Of a stretch of DNA of 64,000 bases, positions 34,501-44,800 are shown in pieces (within the stretch, counting starts at the first letter, position 1; every line of letters starts with the position of its first letter). The stretch comes from Laccaria trichodermophora (lineage: Eukaryota > Basidiomycota > Agaricomycetes > Agaricales > Hydnangiaceae). A program made the position numbers and the translations under genes. Below the pieces are notes generated by a model that was not told the origin of the DNA, searched no databases, and saw only the letters and a program-made list of their open reading frames with translations. The stretch spans positions 1,364,001 through 1,428,000 of the forward strand of contig JACTVC010000008.1 in assembly GCA_018417955.1 (NCBI GenBank), given 5' to 3'.

Positions 34501-36627
34501 CCTACTGATGATAAATGGGGGGATACATTCGATTCTTCAGTGGTTCACGTCGAAAGGGTTATTGCATATTGGTCCAGGACGTTTAAATCAGCTGAAACAC
34601 GTTATTCAACGACGGAGCGTGAGGCGCTAGCTGCAAAGGAAGGTCTAGTAAAATTTCAACCTTTCATTGAGGGGGAGAAAGTTTTATTAGTCACTGATCA
34701 CTCTGCTTTACAATGGGCAAGGACTTACGAAAATTCTAATCGTCGCCTAGCCGCTTGGGGAGCAGTATTCTCCACGTATGCTCCGAATTTGGAGATCATC
34801 CATAGAGCAGGATGCGTACATTCCAATGTAGATCCGCTTTCCTGTCTTCCGCGCACTCCCCCATCCCACATTTCTCCTCTGCTTAGTGATGAACCGAGTA
34901 TCAAAGCTGACTCCACTCTCGCCGAGCAACAGGAGAGACAAGCGGAATCTGCGCCGGCTCGGACAGCTTTCCACGCTTGGACCATAGAGGATTGTCTAGA
35001 AGGCCGACGATCTGTCTGGACATCAGCAGCCGAACAAGTAGAGGACGAGGGCGCCTTGGACGAATTAGAACCTAGCGGCGAATATTGGAATGCGACCAAT
35101 CCAACGCCGAACTTGCACATCGCCATCAGTGATTCCTTCCTCGAGGATTGGGTCCAGGGCTATCAGACAGACCCAGCATTCCAATCAATATTGACGCATT
35201 TAGCAGACGACTCTGCTGTCGGGGAAAGTAATAAACGCTTCATGAAGGACGAGAAGGGGTTAATCTACTTCCTTGATCCTGAATATCAACCTCGGCTCTG
35301 CATTCCCCGATCTCAATGAAATTTCGTCCTGAGGGAGGCACACGAGAGTCCATTGGAGTCTAGTCATGCTGGACCAGAGCGGCTATGGCAGCAATTGAGT
35401 CAGAAATTCTATTGGAAAAGAATGAAGACGGACATACTGGGATTTGTTGGCTCTTGTGACGTCTGTCAAAAGATAAAATTTTCCAACTTCAACAAATTTG
35501 GATTCCTCATTCCCAACCCGATTCCTTCACGGCCCTATCAGTCCATTTCCATGGATTTTATAGTGAATCTTCCTTGGTCAGATGAATTTAATGCGATTTT
35601 TGTCGTTGTGGATAGGCTTACCAAACATGCGAATTTCATTCTGACGACGACAGGCCTCACGGCGGAAGAGTTTGGAGAACTTTACGTCAAGCATATCAGT
35701 TGTCGCTTTGGACTTCCAGAAAGCATAGTGACCGATCGGGACCCGAGGTGGACCTCAGATTTCTGGAGAGGCGTAGCGAAATGCTTGAAGACAAAGATGT
35801 CGCTCTCTTCGTCTCATCACCCACAGCACGACGGGCAGACGGAGATAGTGAACAAGCAATTAGCAACCATGTTGAGGGCCTATGTCAACGACGATCTGTC
35901 AGATTGGTCGCTGTGGCTTCACATCTTGGAATTTGCTTACAACAATGCGGTTCATGGCTCTACAGGGACCACCCCATTTTTCTTGCTTTACGGATTTCAT
36001 CCTAGAACCCCACTGGATTTTCTCAAACCCAGGAAAGGCGAGGCGACAAACTACTCACTGTCTCCTGAAGCGGTGACTTTCCTAGAAACCTTGGCCATGC
36101 ACAGGGATAGCGCTAGACAGGCGATTGCTTTGGCTCAGGACAAGCAGGCTAAGCAATATAACAAGTCACGTCGACCAGTCCCCGAATTCCGAAAAGGCTC
36201 ACAGGTACTCATTAACCCACATTCCTTGGAATGGGTTGATTCGAAGGGCGCCGGCACCAAGCTGAAGCAGAGGTGGATCGGTCCTTTCGAAGTTATACAA
36301 AAAATCAATCCAAAAGTCTATCGTTTGAGGATGGGCGATCAATATCCAGGTCTTCCAGTTTTCAACATTGAACATTTGAAGCCATACAGGGAGTCCGACG
36401 AGAAGTGGGGAGAACACACTTCAATGCGTGAGTCTCGACGCGCCAAGCCAGCCTCGGAGGAATACAGCGTGGAAGCTATAGTCGGTCATCGGCGGAAGAA
36501 ACGCAGGATGGAGTGGCTAGTCCGCTGGGAAGGCTATGGACCTCAGTTCGACACATGGGAGCCAACAGCTTCCCTGAAGAACGCGCCTCTTGTACTCAAC
36601 GCGTACAAGAGGGCTCATGGATTATAA
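31570..36627 (+). pseudogene. Pol region of Gypsy 1: zinc knuckle, protease, RT, RNase H, integrase, chromodomain
   Basis: All in frame 1, interrupted by TAG at 32116, TGA at 33793 and TGA at 35317. Domains: knuckle CQACGSKNHWDKECP (31657-31703); protease LRLDSCTDVTLIS with VPILLGED (about 32300-32560); RT with FCVDYRKLNAVTTPDEFPIP, SSLDALSGFTQLE and the YIDD box (33892-33903); RNase H starting YRLYTDASDEALG and including ETRYSTTEREALA and LVTDHSALQWA; integrase zinc region CDVCQKIK and core MDFIVNLPW, VTDRDPRWTSDFW, SSSHHPQHDGQTEIVN (35550-35860); chromodomain EYSVEAIVGHRRKKRRMEWL and VRWEGYGPQFDTWEP (36460-36560). The stop codons make it non-functional, but each domain is easy to recognise. 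Confidence 0.9.
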
Positions 36628-37841
36628 AGGATCTACAGGCCGAGGGCGCCTGACGTTATTACTTTAAGGCCCTCATCGTGTTTCTGCAATATTTATTATC
36701 AGTTGTATTTTTCTAACAGCTTCGGTTATATCGGTTGACTTCTCTTCCTTTGTTTCGGATATCACCGACTTATCTTTTCTTGTTCTTTTGTTTGTCCCTT
36801 TTCTTTCCTTTCTTTCCCCTCGAGTGGACTGTGGGCGAGGACATCCTGCCTACGTTTCTTTGAGGGATCGGCAGCTATCGACGGATATCCGTCCGTGGCA
36901 GTCGATCATAGATGTTTTATTCACGGACGATTATGGCAACGTTCCCTCGATCGAGTTTCGGACGATCAGTCAGACGGAATGGGTGGCTCTCAACACTCCG
37001 GCGGTGGTTATACCTATTGAAGCCATGGAACACAAGACACGGCCTCAGCATGACAGCAGACCGAGAGGTCCGACAGGCGTATACCTGGAGATGGAGTGGG
37101 GACTGGACTTAGATTGGTACGATTGTAATGCTAGCTGGAGGCCCTATATTCCACTGAAATCTGAAGATCCCGCCGGACCGCCGATCAGTAGTAGCGGTAC
37201 GGATTGGTTTTTCGACTTTGAAATGTCCATGCCATGGGACCAGCTGTCTACCAGCGTCTTTATCATCCCAGAGAGCATGCGTTCAACAATGGATGAAGAC
37301 TTGCTGCAATTATCTGGATGTGTCGATGAAATCGCTATCAACCACCCCTTCCCCTTTAATTCGTTTTGCCCCCCACGCTATGACATGGGACTTCTGCTCT
37401 GCGCCTTCGACACGAGCGAGGAATTACAAGACGCCGGCTGCATCGCTAAGAGGACGGCTGTCGACTACTTGGGTTTCTTGTCGTGGTGGACCACTTCAAT
37501 TTCGTGATGGGATGCAGAGCTGGATCATCACGTTGTCTCCTACCTCAATGACATTCAACTTCACCGCTTTCGCAAGCGAGGGGTCTTAATTGACTTGGAG
37601 CAGGATTGGCGTCACCTCAACATTGCCAATCTCATTTGGCATCGCGTACCCGTAGCCTACCCCTGGAATTCATCGCTCCAGGCTTCACCACGATTCACAG
37701 CACTATCCCCAAAAGCAATACTTATCACTCCCCCACCTATTCCCACTGGACTCCAGGACTCCAGTAGGATTCCTACTGGATTCCTACCGGATTTTAACAA
37801 AATTTCCAAAAAGGCATTTTCACATATTTCTCCATTCCCCC

Positions 37842-37975
37842 TCCTACTGGACTCCTACTGGACTCCTACTGGACTCCTACTGGACTCCTACTGGACTCCT
37901 ACTGGACTCCTACTGGACTCCTACTGGACTCCTACTGGAGTCCAACTGGACTCCTACTGGAGTCCAACTGGACTT
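37842..37975. repeat. 11-bp tandem array TACTGGACTCC
   Basis: About ten nearly perfect units of tactggactcc, the last ones changed to tggagtccaac. Degenerate units recur at 38010-38040 and 39290-39545, so this is the subterminal repeat of the insertion. Confidence 0.9.
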
Positions 37976-38160
37976 AAACAAATTAGATGAAATGCTCCAC
38001 ACATTGAAGTCCTACTGGATTCCTACTGGATTCCCACTGGAATATCAACTTCAATGTATTACCAAGTCAGAACTTCAAATTTCTATTCAAAATTCACATT
38101 TAAACAAATGTTGTATTGTGAAATGACAACTAAATACAGAAAGATATTTTACTAATGTAA

Positions 38161-38470
38161 TGAGGGAGGGGGAGGGAGTGATGGAGTGATGGAGGGAGTG
38201 GTGAAGGGAGAGAGCTATGGAAGGAGGGGAAGTGAGTGAAGTGAAATGATGGAGGGGGGAGGGGGTGAGAGAGGTGGAGAGAGGAAGAGAGGGAGGGAGG
38301 GAGGAAGAGAGGGAGGAAGAGAGGAAGAGAGGGAGGAAGAGAGGGAGGGAGGGAGGAAGAGAGGGAGGGAGGGAGGAAGAGAGGGAGGGAGAGAAGGATG
38401 GTGGGAGAGAGGGAGGGAGGGAGAGGGGGAGAGAGGGAGAGAGGGAGGGAGGGAGAGAGGGGGACAGAGA
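38161..38470. repeat. Purine-only (GGGA/GAGAGGGAGG)n tract
   Basis: About 310 bp with almost no pyrimidines on the plus strand, built from gggagg, gagagg and gaagag units. It has potential to form triplex or G-quadruplex structures. Long open frames on both strands (SLPPSLPP-type proteins on the minus strand) are artefacts of the repeat. Confidence 0.9.
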
Positions 38471-38513
38471 CACATAGGCAGGGTGTTTTTCGAGGGCAGC
38501 GGATGTCATTTGT

Positions 38514-38770
38514 GGGTGGTGGGCATTTTTCGTGGGTGGCGGTTGTCGTTTGGGTTTGCTGGGTGTTTTTCGTGGGCAGCGGTCGTCATTTGCATGGGCG
38601 GCGGATGTTGTTTGTGGGCGGTGGGCGTTTTTCGTGGGTGGCGGATGTCGTTTGGGTGTGCTGGGTGTTTTTCATGGGCGGCAGTTGTCGTTTGCATGGG
38701 TGGCGGCTGTCGTTCATGGGCGGTGGGCGTTTTTCGTGGGCGGCGGTTGTCGTTTTCGTGGGTGGTGGGC
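38514..38770. repeat. Minisatellite with units of about 102 bp
   Basis: Units begin gtgggcggtgggcgtttttcg and each contains smaller cgtgggNggcggNtgtcgttt modules. About two and a half units are present (starting near 38514, 38616 and 38717), followed by a GT-rich, TTGTCG-rich tail to about 39060. Confidence 0.7.
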
Positions 38771-39163
38771 ATCGTTTGTGGTGGTGGGTGTTATGGTCGT
38801 TGTTGGCGGGTGGGAGCGGGTCGTCGCTGTCCCTCGTCTTTCTTGTTTGTTGTGTCGGTGGGCGCTCGTGGTTCGTGGGTGGTTGTCGTGTCCGTGAGTG
38901 GGGTCGTCGTTGCGTGCCATGGTCGTTTGTTGTTGTCGTCTGTCGTGGCCGTTGTTGTTGTCGTGGTCGCGTGTTGTTGTCGTCCATTGTGGTCGTGGTG
39001 GGCGACATGTTCGTGGTGGGTGAGCAAGAGGGTGGTGATGGTGGTGTTGTCGAGTGTTGTTGGGTTTGGGCAAAATTCCCACTCACGGAATTCGCCGACG
39101 TCCTTTCTAGGAAGGAGGTCAGTACGTTGGTATATAGAGCATATAATAATGACCTATAATAAT

Positions 39164-39253
39164 GCCTTCCTAGTGTAACTGGTAAAGTGCTCATAGTATT
39201 GTCCCTATGTCCATAAGGTCGAGAGTTCAATTCTGTCAGGTTGCGCTTTTTTT
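39164..39253 (+). ncRNA. tRNA-like pol III segment (SINE-like or degenerate tRNA)
   Basis: tagtgtaactgg (39171-39182) fits the A-box pattern TRGYNNARYNGG, and agttcaattct (39224-39234) fits the B-box RGTTCRANTCY. A run of seven T (39247-39253) could terminate pol III. A T-arm can be drawn (gagag/ctgtc, one mismatch), but the acceptor stem pairs poorly, so it is not a normal tRNA gene. It lies inside the repeat-rich insertion and may mark a tRNA-derived SINE component. Confidence 0.4.
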
Positions 39254-41043
39254 AATATGTTATAATAACAACAACAGTGACAAACTGCTGGTCCTACTGG
39301 GCTCCCTGTCCCCAGAAATTCCTACTGGACTCCTTGTACTGGACTCCTACTGGACTCATTCCTTAAAAATCCAGTAGAATTCCACAATTCCTGGTGATTT
39401 GGGATCATTCCAGTAGGAGTTTACTAGGACTCCACTAGGACTAGGATACAAAATTTGTATGGTGATCAGCCAACATAAAATGTGTCCCAGTCCTAGTCCA
39501 GTCTCGTAGGATTCCGGGAATCCAGTAGGAGTCTGGTAGGAATAGGTGGGGGAGAGTAAAGAGCTCCCCAAAAGTGTTGCGGCTATACGACGATCATTGC
39601 CAGTCGACACAGGGCGATGTTCATTCCTCGGAGCTCCGGGATTTGGATGACGAGATCTGCGCAATACTCAAATTCGACGACTTTCTACAGGATGTAACAA
39701 GCGATGGACGCCCAGACCCGAACGTCCGATTTGACGACGATTGGCAGTACTACGTGGTTGATTTCCAAGGCTGGTCTCACCGGTGCATTCCATTATGTGT
39801 CGCGGAGGAATACTACATCAGGTTCAGCTCCTACATTGGTCATGAGGGCGACAAAACCATCATGCTGTTTCGTCGATGGGAACCATTGGATAACACAGTA
39901 GTCTCAGCGCAACCTGACGAGTCTATGACCGTCGACGGAAGCACGAGCATGGTTAGAGGCTCTTGGGAGATCAGGGAACTGCACAGGTCCAAGCACGCAC
40001 CGGGAAAGGGTGATCGTTTTGATCAAGACAGACGCCCTTCTTCCCTCAGTTCTCCCCCACGTCAATCCCGACAACAGCGAATGCGCTCACGGACTAATGG
40101 CCCTTCTAACAGTTGTTGTTGGTTGGCCCAGATGTCAAGCGCAGAGGCCTGGTCAGAGAGTAGCAGTCAGTCGGAGTTTAGGTCCTCCCCTGGTCAGTCA
40201 TCAAACGGAGTGAGGAGCAGCACACCTTCAGGTTCGAATTCGCGGCGCACCGACAGAACTCGCTCAGCATCCCCCAGAGCTTATGCTTATCAACATCGTC
40301 AGAGGACCTCGCCTTCAATCCAGCAACGAGCAATAGAGGATTTACGTGAAGCAGGAGTGGTTCTCACTCATGCCGACTCTGTATGGACCATGCCACCTGG
40401 GTTGGAATGGAATGTCACCTTCTCCCAGGAAAGTGTAGTTCTCTTCCTGGATAGTAGGACACTTACGCGATTAAGGTACTGGGCAGTCACTGACTTGGAG
40501 ATTACACACATGCGTCATCTTCTCGAACTCGCAATCGCTCGTAACATGCGCTTTGTAATGGCCACCAAGTTCAGCAACTTGAAAGCGTTCAAACCTCCTT
40601 TAACCTCAGATCTCGCGGAACTCACCAAACGGACGTACGAGGCGGGATTCCAGGAGGAGCACCTCAAAGATATCAATGGGGGAGCTGCTTTTCGGGACCA
40701 CTACATGGGAAAATTGGCAGACATCCTTCATCGCCCACATGCTCGGGCTCTTATTAGCATGGGCAGACCAACGGCTTGGATCGCTAAGCGGTACGGCGGG
40801 TCAGCAATAGTCCAGAGGTTCATGGATGGTCCGTCGACCCAGGTTACGATCCATCATCGAGGAGCAGTGACATCCTCCCCTCTGTTTGATGATCCTCTGT
40901 TTCACGATCAGATATCCGCGCAGGAGGAGAATCTTGTTCATGGATTCGTACCAGCAGAGAACCCGGAACATCATAGATGGCTTTTCCCAACAATGGAGAT
41001 TATGGAGGATTTCTGCCATCATTGGAGTGTAGCATGCAAGTAA

Positions 41044-41883
41044 GATCCTACTTCTATATCCTTTCCACTCCCCGAAGTCTGCCTTTATGCCTTTTTACTT
41101 TGTATTACATCATGCCTTACATAAGCATTGTAGTTATACCTCATGTAGTACATGAGGCAATAGTATCTCTTTTACCACCACTTGTAAATCTTTTACCACC
41201 ACTTGTAAATCTTGTATCACTTGGATACTAAGGCCCTACCAACGGCTTTACTTCGAGCCACGAGAAATAGCAAGTAGACTTAGAGAGGAATCGTTGTTGC
41301 AATCTCCACTGGGACCGTCCGTGGAGATCGGAACACGGGTACGCTGAACGGTCACGTTCCACGACTCCGAGCACACAACGATTCCGTTTGGATCAACTAG
41401 GTGAGTCTTTACACCTCTGTACGTCTCGTCCGCTGGGTGCTCCAACGACTGTCCCGCTACCTGAGTGAATCCTACGTCAAGTAGCGCTCACAAAGGTGGA
41501 CACTGTGGGATCAGTCGATACACCTAGCCGACTCTCTTGTCTAAACTAGATTCATACATCCGGTCTTTTACACTACATATTTCGCTCCGTCGACCACCCT
41601 GTCCGACTATCGAGCACCGAAGAACTCGACTCCCCCCGTCGTATCTAGGGGGGGTAGACCTGCCTTCTCAGGTCCTTTCGGATCTTCAAGAATTCCGAAA
41701 TCTTCTACAGCCGCCTCCTCATCCCTCTCGACGGACTCCCCTTGGAGGAGGAGTCCTATTGGAGAAGCCCCTCTCACTACCTCGAAAGCAATCGCTCCGC
41801 GCGATCCGCCACCCCATCAATCTTCATCCCTAATCCCTAGACTTAAACCTTCGCCTAGTCAAAGTTCCTCTTCACAGAAAACG
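41044..41883 (+). other. Boundary and leader region between Gypsy 1 and Gypsy 2
   Basis: 840 bp with no solid gene. A 21-bp direct duplication tcttttaccaccacttgtaaa occurs at about 41167-41210. The stretch from about 41390 (tggatcaactaggtgag, a weak primer-site candidate) to acaaaggtggacactgtggg at 41491 corresponds to the leader of Gypsy 1. An open frame at 41537-41833 is rich in Pro/Arg and probably untranslated. LTR borders could not be fixed. Confidence 0.45.
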
Positions 41884-44800
41884 ATGACGGGCGATCCCCC
41901 ACCATCTGCTCCGACTCATCCTTCCAATTCAGGAGCTCTCATCCCGATAGATCCTTCGACGTCAGCCAACGTCGCGCTCGAGAGCTCAGGGAATCATCGC
42001 CTCGGCATGGAAAGGGGATACGCTTTGTCCCCTATGTACAGTCTTATCTTGGAATATAACCGTGAACAAGGAGCGAGCCTCTCAACCGCTGCCGAAGTCT
42101 CGTGGATTCTTCAGCAACCCAACCTTAAAGTGAAAGACATCGTCGTCAAACAAGACGATCAGGATCCCGATACCATGATTCGTCTATCGGACTCTCGCTT
42201 GGGAAGCATACTAAGAGCAGTCACCGAATTACAGACGTTCCTCGACCGGATGGCGGAATTGATTCCGGAACGCTCTGGCGTCTTTCGAATTGACCCCGAA
42301 GAAACGATGACCGTTGTCCTGCAAGGTTGCGAAAGCAGGTCACAGCTGGAAGTAGCCTACGGGATTCTTCTTAAACGACTGCTCACCGCTCAACAGACTG
42401 TTGCCAAGTACGAAGCACAGTATCAGCAGCTTGAAACCCCCTTATCCCCTATCTCGACAGTCCCAGAGCTTCACGAAGAGCTGGATAGGACCAGTAGCAT
42501 AGATGGACGCATGAGGCTAATGCTCCAAAAGTTCCCTCACCATCAAGACCAACTGACCGCGGGAGCTTTAGCAGCCGTTGCCCAAGGCCGATCATGGAGT
42601 GTCGTTCATCCTACCCAACCCCTCCCCACAGGAGGAGAACCACAACAGCTACAACCCTCTAAATCGGACATTTCAGCTGGGAAGAAGAAAGTGGATTGGG
42701 ATGACTCATCCCCGTGGGAGGAGAAATCGTCGGGCATCGAACAAGGAAGGGAACTAGAAGGAAGTACCGAACTTTCCTTCGGATTTCAAACTCCCTTTCG
42801 CACCAATGCCAAGTTCTTCGACACCTCTAGCACTCCTTCCGCCCCCTTTTTCTCTACTCCTAGCGATATGACTACCGCAGACCCTGTTTCAATACAAGAC
42901 GTTACCGTCGGGTTGGCTACCCCATCCCGAACCATCTTCACGGACAACGTCAGGGACCATTCCGCAATGACGAATCAGCAGCTGAACGCCCCCACGTCCA
43001 ACTCCCATAATACACCGCCAAACAACAACCTGTCCTCGACCAAAGGAGGGCCTTCTCGAAGGGACGATTTCTCGAACGCTCCGGGAGGCCATCCCCCCAG
43101 CAATAATGGAGGTCCCCCAGCAGGAGGCAGTAGCGGCGGCGGAGGAGGCGGTGGCGGTCACGGAGGGGGAGGAGCCCCTTTTTCGAATCTCCCTTACCCC
43201 AGCAACGCTAACTACCCTTCCCCGGGTGGCCAACCGTCCCCAGGAGGGGGAGGAGGAGGCAACCCTGGAGGAGGAGGAGGAGGAGGGGGTGGAGAACCTC
43301 CCTACTCTGGGAATGGAAACCAATTCGGGCCTCCAGCACCTTATGGTAATATGCCCGCCACAATGAAGACCGAACTCAAGGTGGAACAACTGCCGGAATG
43401 GGACGGCAATCACTGGACTGCGATCGAATACTTTTGGCAGGTTCAGCAGCTAGCACATCTAGGCGGATGGATTCCCGAAGCGCTCGGTTATTGGCTGTGG
43501 TTTCGTTTAAAAGATGGTTCGCCAGTGAAGAAGTGGTTCGTTACCTTACCAGGGGCTCATCAGAGCTACATGCGTTCACATTACCTTAAATTTCTGAAAG
43601 GCGTCAAGGATGGTTACCTAGGCCACCGATGGCAAATTAAAATGAACAATTATTATAACTCCCAAACATTCCGCGAAAGAAATCACGAACGCGAATCACC
43701 TTCGGACTTCATCCTAAGACGTATCATATATACGAGAATGCTCTTAACAGTCAATTCGGGAGGGCCATTGGAAGTCTTTTATATCATGAGGAAAGCCCCT
43801 ATCAGCTGGGGACCGATTTTATTGGTAAGTAGCATCAAAGACTCGAGCGAGTTATATTCGCGAGTCACGGAACACGAGGAGGCTCTACTCGAAGCCTATC
43901 GTATCTCCAGGAACGGTCCAAGTCAAACGTCGTCTATAGAACAAATAGCAGTACAACTAAAACAGATGGGTTTCGTACAAGAAAATCAACGATCCTTTCC
44001 ACGCCGTGCAAACCTGACTCATAACACTTCTGAAGTAAATCCAGCAGTTAACGAAGACATAACTGCTTCCCTTCGTGACTTCAACGCTTCCCACCACCTG
44101 CTACACGAAGCATACCAAGTTCTCCGGCAACGCCAACGTCCACCACCAAAGGGGGGGTACCCATTCCCTAAAAACGACCATGTTACAACAAGAATGGGAA
44201 AGATGCCGCCTTCTCCTTGCAAAGTATGCGGAAGTGCTAACCACTGGGACAAGGAGTGCCCGGATTGGAATGTATATTTTGAAAAAGCTAAACGTTCAGC
44301 AAACGTTACGGAAGTTTGGCCCGGGGACGACTCAGAGAAGACGTATGCCACAGCCTATTCGATTCTATTGAATGAGAGGTTAGCTGAAGGAGGGGTGGAG
44401 ACCGTACCGTCGTTAGAAGAGACCTCGCCACAGCAGCAGGGTTTTAGAGCGGCATCCCTCCTAGCGCAGGTAACTGCATTAGGAGCGAGTAAGTCCGGGA
44501 CGAGCGAGCCTCTTCAGGCTCCACTGCGTACTACGATGGAGGAAATAGAAGACGAGGAATGCCTCGCCCAAAAATCCAAGCCTAAAGCGTTCAAAGGTTT
44601 GTTGGAGGAAGTAGAGTCAGACCAGGAAATCCAACAACCCAATGAAAGGTCTGAAAGCGTGGAACCGAACTTTAGGTCGCCCCCGCCAGAGGATGAGGGA
44701 GACGAACCTTTCCCGGCCTTGGGATCCAGCTTGCCTGCCTCTGATACGGACGAGAAGTTCTCCTCCTTCGCCGCAGAGTCCAGAGAGCCACCTGCTCTTG

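Larger units (their letters stand above)
37716..39564. mobile_element. 1.85-kb repeat-rich insertion (non-autonomous DNA-transposon-like)
   Basis: Inserted in the accessory ORF with a 10-bp duplication TCCCCAAAAG (37706-37715 and 39565-39574). Ends share an inverted motif CTCCCCCACCTATTCC / GGAATAGGTGGGGGAG about 10-20 bp inside. Both subterminal regions are built from (ta)ctggactcc/ggagtccagta units. The interior is a patchwork of an 11-bp array, a purine-only tract, a minisatellite of about 102-bp units and a tRNA-like segment. No transposase is encoded; the open frames in it are low-complexity translations. Confidence 0.65.
28300..41043 (+). mobile_element. Decayed Ty3/Gypsy chromovirus 1 with downstream accessory ORF
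   Basis: Order from left to right: untranslated leader with primer-binding site, gag, zinc knuckle, protease, RT/RNase H, integrase, chromodomain, then an additional ORF. The 5' boundary is approximate; I could not pair two LTRs, and no sequence after 41043 clearly repeats the 28.3-28.7 kb region. The block after the primer site (acaaaggtggacactgtggg, about 28782) recurs at about 41491 before Gypsy 2, showing both belong to one family. In-frame stops at 30620, 32116, 33793, 35317 and 37505, a frameshift near 31565, and a 1.85-kb insertion make it inactive. Confidence 0.8.
36788..41043 (+). pseudogene. Long accessory ORF downstream of Gypsy 1 pol, split by an insertion
   Basis: The first half, 36788-37715, is open apart from one TGA (37505-37507). 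The second half, 39575-41043, is fully open. When the 37716-39564 insert and one copy of its target duplication are removed, the frame reads straight through (FTALSPK/VLRLYDDHC), giving about 798 codons. No enzymatic motif is visible. The first half has RGHPAYVSLRDRQLSTDIRP and a region rich in Trp and Asp; the middle is Ser/Arg/Gln-rich; the end has AWIAKRYGGSAIVQRFMDGP and HHRWLFPTMEIMEDFCHHW. I recall similar unnamed proteins with a RYGG...GPS...V.HRG pattern from Agaricomycetes. It starts 160 bp after the chromodomain stop, the position of the env or third ORF in other Gypsy elements, so I infer it belongs to the element. Confidence 0.6.

Noticed and set aside
36650..36787. 3' LTR of Gypsy 1 right after the chromodomain
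   Set aside because: No match to the sequence before the primer-binding site at 28.3-28.7 kb could be seen, and the accessory ORF follows directly.
37842..37975. CRISPR-like array
   Set aside because: The 11-bp units are directly tandem with no spacers; this is a eukaryotic minisatellite.
38087..39230. Several long frames on both strands (Ser/Pro-Leu and Arg/Glu/Gly proteins)
   Set aside because: They are translations of purine-only and minisatellite DNA with no stops by composition, not genes.
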